Shown piece by piece: positions 1 through 6,510 of a stretch of 35,866 nucleotides of DNA. The stretch is taken from positions 1 through 35,866 of the forward strand of contig SLQW01000184.1 in assembly GCA_007131295.1 (NCBI GenBank), written 5' to 3'. Numbering within the stretch: the first letter of the stretch is position 1; every line of letters starts with the position of its first letter. The notes under the pieces are model-generated. The model was not told the origin of the DNA. It ran no database searches and saw only the letters and a program-made list of their open reading frames with translations. This DNA is from Pseudomonadales bacterium. GTDB lineage: Bacteria; Pseudomonadota; Gammaproteobacteria; Pseudomonadales; Azotimanducaceae. Both the position numbers and the translations under genes were made by a program.

Positions 1-407
1 CGCCCGGAGGCCGCCAGCAGCGTCGCCAGGGTGCCTCCGGTGGACGTCCCCACCAGGATCACCCGCTCGCCGATCCGACGACCTATGGTCGCCGCCTCGT
101 GCGCGTCGTCGAGCCAGGCTTCGGCACTGCCTTCGTCCATGGCCTCGGCGCTGCGGCCGTGGCCGGTAAGGCGCGGGTAGTAGACGTTGGCGTAAAGCGG
201 CCCGGCCAGCCGCTCGCAGAACGGTGCGACTTCCATCGGACTCGCGGAAAAACCGTGCAGATAAACGATGGAGAAGGTCCGTCGACGGCGCTCGCCGCCC
301 TGCCAGACGATGCGGGCATGACTGTCGTCACGGAGGTCCTCGTAGCGCGTCTCCCGGGCTTCGAGCCAGGCATCGAGTTGCTCGAGCTGCAGCGGAGGCC
401 GCTTCAC
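1..407 (-). CDS. alpha/beta hydrolase, N-terminal part (runs off window)
   Basis: This is the first 135 codons of a minus-strand gene whose C-terminus lies beyond base 1. The start is a GTG at 407-405 that overlaps the TGA stop of the histidine kinase gene (GTGA), which suggests translational coupling. After about 45 residues comes a beta-strand followed by an oxyanion-type motif, VYLHGFSASP. Further on are a PRLTGHGRS segment and, near residue 120, a nucleophile elbow GTSTGG, in which the Ser would be catalytic. These are the landmarks of the Hydrolase_4 / lysophospholipase-like alpha/beta hydrolases. The acid and His of the triad are outside the window, and the substrate cannot be told from this fragment. 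No signal peptide is visible, so a cytoplasmic esterase or lipase-like enzyme is the best reading. Confidence 0.8.
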   Translation of the reverse strand, partial: MKRPPLQLEQLDAWLEARETRYEDLRDDSHARIVWQGGERRRRTFSIVYLHGFSASPMEVAPFCERLAGPLYANVYYPRLTGHGRSAEAMDEGSAEAWLDDAHEAATIGRRIGERVILVGTSTGGTLATLLAASG

Positions 408-2410
408 GCGTCGACCACATCCCCGGACAGGACTTCCGCCACCTGGGTTCGCAGCGTCTCGCGTCGGAACGGTTTCTGCAGCAATCGAACCGGCTGACGC
501 TGGCCGAAGTCGCTGAAGACGTCCACATCCGCATAGCCGGACATGAACATGACCCTGAGATCCGGCCGCGCCCGCACCACATCCGCCGCGATTTCGGGAC
601 CGCGCTCGCCCGGCAGCACCACGTCCGAAAGCAGCAGGTCCACCGGTTCACTCGCGAGCAGCTCCCGTGCAGCCGACCCATCTGCGGCGGCAAACACTTC
701 GTAGCCGAAGCTGCGCAACATCGCCACGGTCACCTCGCGTACCGTCGTCTCGTCTTCCACGACGAGGATGCGCCCCCGCTCCGGTGCAGCTGGCCTCTCC
801 GAGCTATCGCCCGCCGCCTGCTCCATCTCGGCGGCAGCGAGAGGCAGGAACATCCGGACCCGTGTTCCCACACCCTCGTCACTGAGGATCTCGATCTGAC
901 CACGGGACTGACGGACGAATCCATGCACCATGGACAAGCCGAGCCCGGATCCGTGTGCAGCCTGCTTGGTGCTGAAAAACGGTTCGAAGGCGCGATCGAG
1001 CACTTCTTCGGACATGCCAGAGCCTTCGTCGGCGACCTCGATGCAGGCATGATCACCCGCCGGCAGCTCGGGAAAGCGCCGCACCATTTCCTCGGCGGTA
1101 GCCCTGCGACTGCTGATGGTTATCCGACCCGGCCCCGACATCGCATCCTGGGCGTTACGGGCCAGATTCAACAGCGCCGACTGCAGCTGCGCAGGGTCGG
1201 CAAGCACCGCTTCGCGATTGCGCTGTTCGAACACCACCGTGACCTCGGGCCGCAGGATCCGCTCGAGCATGGTGCGCGTCTCTGCGAACAGCTCATCGAG
1301 GGAGACAGGTCGGGGCTCGAGCGGTTGCCGACGCGCGAAGGAAAGAAGGCGGCGACTGAGCTCTGCGCCCCGGCCCGCGGCCTGCACGGCCTGTTGCAGC
1401 AACGCCCGCGGCTGCGGATCGCGTATGTGGTCGTCGATCAGTTCGAGATTGCCCAGCACCACTGCCAGCAGGTTATTGAAGTCGTGAGCGATGCCGCCGG
1501 TAAGCTTGCCAATGGACTCCAGACGCCGGGCCTGCTGGGCGCGCTCTTCCACTTCCAGGCGCGCGCTGACATCGGTGACTGCTAATTGGTACGCGGGCAC
1601 GCCGTCCCAATCCACATGAGAGACGAGCACGCGCAGCTTGAGCCTCGAACCGTCCTTGCGCAGAACCTCCGCGTCGTAGTCGCGTTCCACCTGTTCCGCG
1701 CGGCGGCGGGCGGCCTGGCGCTGACGGGCCCGCTCCTGTTCTTCCGTCGGCAGCAATTTGAGTAGCGAGCCCAGCGCGAGCAGTTCCTCCGGCGACTCGT
1801 AGCCGACGAGTCGCGCCGCCGCCGGATTCACGTAGATCATATTGAAACCGCGATGAACGATGATGCCGTCCTGCGACGTTTCGACCAGCGCGCGATAACG
1901 CTGCTCGCTGCGGGCGAGGCGCTGCTCGAAGCGAATGCGCTCCAGCTCCATGGCGACCCGGACCGCTTCCCGCTCCAGCACTTCACGGACTCGGTCGGGC
2001 TCGGCGATCGGCCGACGGAACAGCAACACCATGACGCCGGTCGCTGCATCACCCTCACCGACAAGGGGTATTCCGGCGTAGCCTTCGACGCCGAGGGTCG
2101 CCAGCATCTCGTCACCGGGGTAGTGATACAGGACACGTTCTGGCACGACGCATGGGCTTCCGTCCGCCACCTTCTCGCAGGGCGTGCCGGCGAGCGGATA
2201 CGGATCGCACGGCCGTGGCCGACCGTCCACAAGCATGCGCTCCACGACGACCTCGGAAGCATCCGCGGTCAGCGTACCGACGATGACGTAGTCGGCAGCA
2301 CTGTGGGCCCCGACGCGCAGAAGCAGATCGTCGAGGAAACGCAGAGACTCTACTGACGCCGCGCGGACCAGGCCACCCACGGCGGAACTGTCGTCGACCA
2401 TCGCACGCAT
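404..2410 (-). CDS. hybrid sensor histidine kinase (GAF-like, PAS, HisKA, HATPase, receiver)
   Basis: The protein is a 668-residue soluble hybrid kinase without evident membrane segments. The order is an N-terminal GAF-like sensor (about 20-160), a PAS domain (about 165-285, with YRALVETSQDGII), and a HisKA dimerisation region with the phosphoacceptor His309 in GGIAHDFNNLL. The ATPase domain follows, with N-box Asn419, the DEGSG box at 461-465 and GSGLGL at 487-492. A receiver domain (about 546-665) has the acidic pair E552/D553, phosphoacceptor Asp596, Ser624 and Lys646. The H-box HDFNNLL is typical of the PAS-containing HisKA kinases that carry a C-terminal receiver. No separate response regulator lies nearby, so its output partner is unknown. 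The gene begins 25 bp after oligopeptidase B and its stop overlaps the GTG of the next hydrolase. A second in-frame ATG at 2401 is a possible start. Confidence 0.93.
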   Translation of the reverse strand: MRAMVDDSSAVGGLVRAASVESLRFLDDLLLRVGAHSAADYVIVGTLTADASEVVVERMLVDGRPRPCDPYPLAGTPCEKVADGSPCVVPERVLYHYPGDEMLATLGVEGYAGIPLVGEGDAATGVMVLLFRRPIAEPDRVREVLEREAVRVAMELERIRFEQRLARSEQRYRALVETSQDGIIVHRGFNMIYVNPAAARLVGYESPEELLALGSLLKLLPTEEQERARQRQAARRRAEQVERDYDAEVLRKDGSRLKLRVLVSHVDWDGVPAYQLAVTDVSARLEVEERAQQARRLESIGKLTGGIAHDFNNLLAVVLGNLELIDDHIRDPQPRALLQQAVQAAGRGAELSRRLLSFARRQPLEPRPVSLDELFAETRTMLERILRPEVTVVFEQRNREAVLADPAQLQSALLNLARNAQDAMSGPGRITISSRRATAEEMVRRFPELPAGDHACIEVADEGSGMSEEVLDRAFEPFFSTKQAAHGSGLGLSMVHGFVRQSRGQIEILSDEGVGTRVRMFLPLAAAEMEQAAGDSSERPAAPERGRILVVEDETTVREVTVAMLRSFGYEVFAAADGSAARELLASEPVDLLLSDVVLPGERGPEIAADVVRARPDLRVMFMSGYADVDVFSDFGQRQPVRLLQKPFRRETLRTQVAEVLSGDVVDA

Positions 2411-2435
2411 CTATCTCGATTCGACCTCGAAAAGT

Positions 2436-4535
2436 CTAGCTCAGGCTGTCGGGTGACGCTCCCTGTCCGCAGGTCGCGAGGATGAAGACGTATTCCTCGG
2501 CCAGTTCCCTGAGCGCGTCCCAACGGCCGGATACGCCGCCATGGCCGGCACTCATATTGGTCTTGAGCAGCATGACCCCGTCGTCGGTTCGCAGCGACCG
2601 CAGTTTCGCCACCCACTTCGCCGGCTCCCAGTAGGTCACCCGCGGGTCGTTGACGCCTGCCGTCACCAGCAGCGGTGGATAAGGCCCCGCATGGACGTTG
2701 TCATAGGGCGAATAGCTCCTGATGAGGTCGAAGTGGGCGGCGCTCTCGATCGGGTTACCCCACTCCGGCCACTCGATCGGGGTCAGCGGCAGACTCGCAT
2801 CGAGCATGGTCTGGAGCACGTCGACGAAGGGTACGTGGGCAACGACAGCACCCCATAGCTCCGGGGCCTGATTCATGACCACGCCCATCAGTTCGCCGCC
2901 GGCGCTGCCGCCGGAGATGGCGATGCGTCCCGCAGCCGTATACCCACGGTGGATCAGGCCCCGCGCGACGTCCTCGAAGTCGTTGAACGTATTCCACCGC
3001 CGTTCGAGCTTGCCCGCCTCGTACCAGGCGTAACCCAGGTCGTCACCGCCACGAATGTGCGCGATCGCGCAGGTGTAACCCCGCTCCAACAGGCTCAAGC
3101 GCGCTGCGGAAAAGGACGGCGCGAAGGCGTTGCCGTAGGCGCCATAGCCGGTGAGATAGAGCCGAGGCGACCCATCGAGCTGCGCATCCCGACGCCGAAC
3201 GAGGGAGACCGGGATGTCGGTTCCATCGCGTGCGGTGATCCAGAGCCGCTCGGTGACGTACCGGCCCGGGTCGTAGCCGGTGGGAATCTGCCGCACCTTG
3301 CGCGTGATCAGCCGGCGCGCCGCCACGTCGTAGTCGAACACCGTATCCGGCGTGACCATGGACGCATAACCCAGCCGCAGGCGTGGCGCGTCGAACTCGG
3401 CGTTGCTGCCGAGCCCGACGGCATAGGCTGGTTCCGGAAAAGTCACGAAGTGTTCGTCGCCCTGCCAATGCCGGATGCGGATGGCGTCCAGGCCATCACG
3501 CCGCTCCTGGACGGCCAGATAGTCGCGAAAGCAGGTGTGGTCGATGAGGTAGTCGTGTTCGTTCGGTGCAATTTCTTCACGCCAGTTGGCCTCGGCAGGA
3601 TCCTCGGCCGGCGCGCTGACGATGCGGAAGTTGGCGTGGCGGTCGTTGGTGCGAATCCAGAAACGACCGTGCGTGTGATCGATGTCGTACTCGTGTCCGG
3701 TCCGCCGCGGACTGACCAGCCGCGGTGGCGCCAGTGGATCGTCTGCCGGCAGGACGCGACATTCGCTGGTGACGTGATCACCGCTCGTGATCACGAGCCA
3801 GGCCCGGTCCTGGGTCTCGCCGACGCCGACGAAGAAGCTCTCGTCCGCTTCCGTATAAAGCACCTGGTCGCCGGCCGGATCGGTACCGAGCCGGTGCAGG
3901 CGGACCTCATAGGGCCGCCAGTTTTCGTTCAGCACAAGGTACAGAAACGCGCCGCTGTCCGCCGTCCACACCGGCGCACCCATGGTGTTGTCGATGACAT
4001 CCGGCAGATCCTCACCGGTTGCGAGATCGCGAATCGCGATGCGATAGCGTTCCGAGCCGTCGCCGTCGCTGGCATAAGCGAGCAGGCGACCAGAACGATC
4101 CACCTCGAACCCGCCGAGCTGAAAGTAGTCGCGCCCCGCAGCCAGGGCGTTCTCGTCGAGGATCACCTGTTCGGCACCGCCGTTCAGAGGTGTGCGCGAC
4201 CAGATCCGGTACTGGGATTCGGCTTCGAAGCGCCAGCGGTAGTACCACTGCCCCTCGCGCCAGGGTACCGCCGCATCCTCTTCCTGCTGGCGTCCGCGAA
4301 TCTCCGTGAACAGTGCGTCCACCTCCGAGGTGAGCGGACCCATGACGGCCTCGAAGTAGCGGTTCTCCGCTTCCAGGTAGGCGATGACGTCGGGGTCACG
4401 CAGTTCCGGATACGCCGGGTCCCGCAACCAGTGCCAGGGGTCCTCCAGCTTCTGGCCGTGCCAGCTGCGCGACCACGATCGGGGCTCGGCTCGAGGCGGC
4501 TCGACGGCGGTGTGTAATCGTCCACTACGACTCAT
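2436..4535 (-). CDS. ptrB: oligopeptidase B (S9A prolyl oligopeptidase family)
   Basis: This is a serine peptidase of the prolyl oligopeptidase family, which cleaves short peptides after basic residues in the cytoplasm or periplasm. The protein is 699 residues from the ATG at 4535, which has GGAG five bases upstream; an in-frame GTG at 4541 is less likely. The first 75 residues hold the family's N-terminal motif, with DPWHWLRD. A beta-propeller fills roughly 75-420 and the C-terminal part is the alpha/beta hydrolase domain. The catalytic Ser544 sits in SGGSAGGELMG, Asp630 in VNDPRV and His665 in SAGHGG. Length and motifs match PtrB rather than prolyl endopeptidase. It is the first gene of a likely operon with the histidine kinase and the lipase-like gene. 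No signal peptide is seen. Confidence 0.93.
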   Translation of the reverse strand: MSRSGRLHTAVEPPRAEPRSWSRSWHGQKLEDPWHWLRDPAYPELRDPDVIAYLEAENRYFEAVMGPLTSEVDALFTEIRGRQQEEDAAVPWREGQWYYRWRFEAESQYRIWSRTPLNGGAEQVILDENALAAGRDYFQLGGFEVDRSGRLLAYASDGDGSERYRIAIRDLATGEDLPDVIDNTMGAPVWTADSGAFLYLVLNENWRPYEVRLHRLGTDPAGDQVLYTEADESFFVGVGETQDRAWLVITSGDHVTSECRVLPADDPLAPPRLVSPRRTGHEYDIDHTHGRFWIRTNDRHANFRIVSAPAEDPAEANWREEIAPNEHDYLIDHTCFRDYLAVQERRDGLDAIRIRHWQGDEHFVTFPEPAYAVGLGSNAEFDAPRLRLGYASMVTPDTVFDYDVAARRLITRKVRQIPTGYDPGRYVTERLWITARDGTDIPVSLVRRRDAQLDGSPRLYLTGYGAYGNAFAPSFSAARLSLLERGYTCAIAHIRGGDDLGYAWYEAGKLERRWNTFNDFEDVARGLIHRGYTAAGRIAISGGSAGGELMGVVMNQAPELWGAVVAHVPFVDVLQTMLDASLPLTPIEWPEWGNPIESAAHFDLIRSYSPYDNVHAGPYPPLLVTAGVNDPRVTYWEPAKWVAKLRSLRTDDGVMLLKTNMSAGHGGVSGRWDALRELAEEYVFILATCGQGASPDSLS

Positions 4536-4562
4536 GGGCACTCCGTAGGCTGCAGGGCGCGC

Positions 4563-4593
4563 ATCATAGTCGCCCCCCGCCTTCTCGGTACAA
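4563..4593 (-). promoter_or_regulatory. possible sigma-70 promoter for ptrB operon
   Basis: On the minus strand a good -10 hexamer TATGAT (complement of 4563-4568) lies about 28 bases upstream of the ptrB ATG. A partial -35, TTGTAC (complement of 4588-4593), lies 19 bases further up. The spacing is longer than ideal. The hexamers were found by eye. Confidence 0.3.
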
Positions 4594-4640
4594 CGGCCAC
4601 CCTGTATCCTGCGCCATCATTCACACCGTCAGGAAAGGGC

Positions 4641-5456
4641 ATGAGCGAGCACGCGCACACGCGGAGCATGGCGGTGTTCTGCGATTTCGAGAACATCGCG
4701 ATCGGCTCCCGCGATGCAAAATACGATCGCTTCGAGATCGCTCCGATCCTGGAGCGCCTGCTCCTGCGCGGCAACATCGTCGTGCGCAAGGCCTACTGCG
4801 ACTGGGAGCGCTACAAGGACTACAAAAAGGCGCTGCACGAGGCTTCGTTCGAACTCATCGAGATCCCTCACGTGCGCGTCTCCGGCAAGAACTCGGCCGA
4901 CATCCGCATGGTCGTCGATGCGCTCGACCTCTGCTACACGAAGCCGCACGTGGACACCTTCGTCATCATCAGCGGCGACTCGGATTTCTCGCCACTGGTG
5001 AGCAAGCTGCGGGAGAACGATCGCGTGGTCGTAGGCGTCGGGGTACGGCAGTCCACCTCCGATCTGCTCACCGCCATCTGTGACGAGTTCATCTTCTACG
5101 ACGACCTCGTGGAGAACCGGAAGGCGAGCCGGTCGCGCAAGCGCCGCAGCAGTCAGGGGAAGAGCGCGCAGGCGAAAGGCCGTACCAACGAGGAAGAGGA
5201 TCGCGCCAACGAGGCCATCGACCTCGTCATGGAGATCGTCGAGGCGCTGTTCGAAGAGCGCGGCGAGGAAGACAAGGTCTGGGGCTCGATGGTCAAGCAG
5301 TCCCTGAAGCGTCGCCGACCGGGCTTCAACGAACGCGCCTACGGTTTTCGCAGCTTCGGCGCCCTGCTCGAGGAAGCCGCCAAGCGCGGCCGTCTGACCC
5401 TCGTCTCCGACGACAAGTCGGGCGGTTACATCATCGAGGACTACGCGGACGCCTGA
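4641..5456 (+). CDS. NYN-domain / OST-HTH (LOTUS) RNA-binding protein
   Basis: The 271-residue protein has two parts. Residues 10-155 form a NYN (PIN-like) nuclease domain with the family's acidic residues: D15 in FCDFENI, D87 in SADIRMVVD, and D113/D115 in ISGDSDFS. After a basic, low-complexity linker (about 160-185, rich in Arg, Lys and Ser), residues 190-270 match an OST-HTH/LOTUS domain, with the VWGSMVKQSLKRRRPGF segment and a closing GGYIIEDY. NYN domains are predicted metal-dependent RNases and LOTUS domains bind RNA, so a role in RNA turnover or silencing is inferred. The start has AGGAAAGG three bases upstream. The gene stands alone, divergent from ptrB and convergent with the lipoprotein gene. 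Its RNA target is unknown. Confidence 0.9.
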   Translation: MSEHAHTRSMAVFCDFENIAIGSRDAKYDRFEIAPILERLLLRGNIVVRKAYCDWERYKDYKKALHEASFELIEIPHVRVSGKNSADIRMVVDALDLCYTKPHVDTFVIISGDSDFSPLVSKLRENDRVVVGVGVRQSTSDLLTAICDEFIFYDDLVENRKASRSRKRRSSQGKSAQAKGRTNEEEDRANEAIDLVMEIVEALFEERGEEDKVWGSMVKQSLKRRRPGFNERAYGFRSFGALLEEAAKRGRLTLVSDDKSGGYIIEDYADA

Positions 5457-5484
5457 GCAGCCCACCTTGGGCGAGCATTTACGC

Positions 5485-5504
5485 GGCCCACCCCTAGGGG
5501 GGCC
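5485..5504. terminator. possible bidirectional hairpin between convergent genes
   Basis: A perfect 10-bp palindrome CCCCTAGGGG (5491-5500) is flanked by GGCC on both sides (5485-5488 and 5501-5504). It lies in the 55-bp gap between two convergent stop codons. It could fold into a GC-rich stem, but there is no T-run on either side, so termination is only suggested. Confidence 0.35.
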
Positions 5505-5511
5505 CCTCTAC

Positions 5512-5886
5512 TCAGCGATTCAGGACCCGATAGCCGCGACCGGCAAGGCAGTTCTTCACCACACGCTGCTGTTCGTACCAGGCGGCTCGGCCGCCGCGAG
5601 CACCGCCGACAATGCCTCCGACCCCGGCTCCGCGCCTGGCACGCTCCGAACCTCCGGTGACCGCACCGACCGCCGCGCCCACTGCGGCAGTCCCGGCGGC
5701 ATTTGCGGCAACTTTCTCACCGGCGCGGACTTCCTCTGCGTAGCTGGTGCATTCGGCGAGGTCCCGCTCATACTGGGCCATGTCCACACCCTGCCGGTCG
5801 ATGATCACACTCCGACCTGCCTGGCTTGCACAGCCCGCGAGGCCGAGCAGAAGCCCAGCCATCACTGTCACACCCAGCACGCGCAT
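5512..5886 (-). CDS. glycine-zipper lipoprotein
   Basis: The product is a 124-residue exported protein. Its signal peptide ends in the lipobox LAGC, placing the lipidated Cys at residue 19, and the next residue is Ala, so outer-membrane sorting is expected. After a short region with a YERDLAECTSYA segment come alternating Gly/Ala repeats between about 62 and 102, including AAVGAAVGAV, GAGVGG and GGARGG. This is the glycine-zipper pattern seen in SlyB/OmpA-like small lipoproteins. Two further Cys residues (about 46 and 115) flank the zipper. The start ATG has GAGG upstream with suitable spacing. Its function is unknown; envelope integrity is a common guess for this class. It is a single gene. 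Confidence 0.85.
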   Translation of the reverse strand: MRVLGVTVMAGLLLGLAGCASQAGRSVIIDRQGVDMAQYERDLAECTSYAEEVRAGEKVAANAAGTAAVGAAVGAVTGGSERARRGAGVGGIVGGARGGRAAWYEQQRVVKNCLAGRGYRVLNR

Positions 5887-6018
5887 GGCAGCACCTCATT
5901 TCCAAGTTCGTTCTCAGGCTAGCAGCACTTCCTGAAGCTGCGCTGAAGCGAGCCCGCCCTGCCGAGGTTACGCAATCGAGGAAGAATGCAGGTATCGTCC
6001 ACACAGGAGGCGCCCAAC

Positions 6019-6510
6019 ATGGACGACGCATTGCCGGCACCACTCGAGTGCCCCGAGGCCCGGGTCCTCGATGCCTGGGTGGACTACAACGGCCACATGA
6101 ACATGGCCTATTACAACGTGATCTTCGATCAGGCCCTGGATCACGCCTACGACCGGCTGGGCATCGGCGAGGCCTACGTCGCGGCAACCGGCTGTTCACA
6201 TTTTACGCTCGAGGCCCACGTCACCTACCTGCGCGAAGTCGTTCTCGGCGATCCGCTACGGGTGACCTGGCAGCTACTCGACGTCGACAGCAAGCGCCTG
6301 CACTTCTTCGAGCACATGTACCACGCCAGCGAGGGCTACCTCGCCGCCACGTCGGAGCAGATCAGCATGCACGTCGATCTCTCCGCACGGCGCTCTGCCC
6401 CGTTTCCGGAGGAGCTGCAGGCGCGTTTCGCGCGTGTACTCGCAGCCCACGCGACTTTGCCGCGGCCCGCCCAGGCCGGCCATGTGATCGGCATTCCCAG
6501 GAAAGTCTAA
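6019..6510 (+). CDS. hot-dog fold acyl-CoA thioesterase (4HBT-like)
   Basis: The product is 163 residues from the ATG at 6019, chosen because AGGAGG lies eight bases upstream; an earlier in-frame ATG at 5986 has no such site. The motif DYNGHMNMAYYNVIFD near the N-terminus is the active-site region of 4HBT-type hot-dog thioesterases and closely resembles those linked to carnitine/betaine metabolism. A second conserved block follows, with the beta-strand YLREVVLGDPLRV. The enzyme should hydrolyse an acyl-CoA thioester in the cytoplasm; the acyl group is not evident, and no carnitine genes flank it. Its TAA stop overlaps the ATG of the DUF748 gene (TAATG), so the two are probably translated together. 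Confidence 0.85.
   Translation: MDDALPAPLECPEARVLDAWVDYNGHMNMAYYNVIFDQALDHAYDRLGIGEAYVAATGCSHFTLEAHVTYLREVVLGDPLRVTWQLLDVDSKRLHFFEHMYHASEGYLAATSEQISMHVDLSARRSAPFPEELQARFARVLAAHATLPRPAQAGHVIGIPRKV

Noticed and set aside
224-1585. 453-residue open frame on the plus strand
   Set aside because: It runs antisense to the histidine kinase, lacks any domain or start signal, and its composition (Arg, His, Gln rich) is that of a high-GC shadow frame.
2949-4517. 522-residue plus-strand open frame
   Set aside because: It is antisense to oligopeptidase B, which has full catalytic motifs; no recognisable protein in the shadow.
5826-6509. N-terminal extension of the DUF748 frame
   Set aside because: The open frame passes through the thioesterase gene; the AsmA-like protein starts cleanly at the TAATG junction with an anchor segment.
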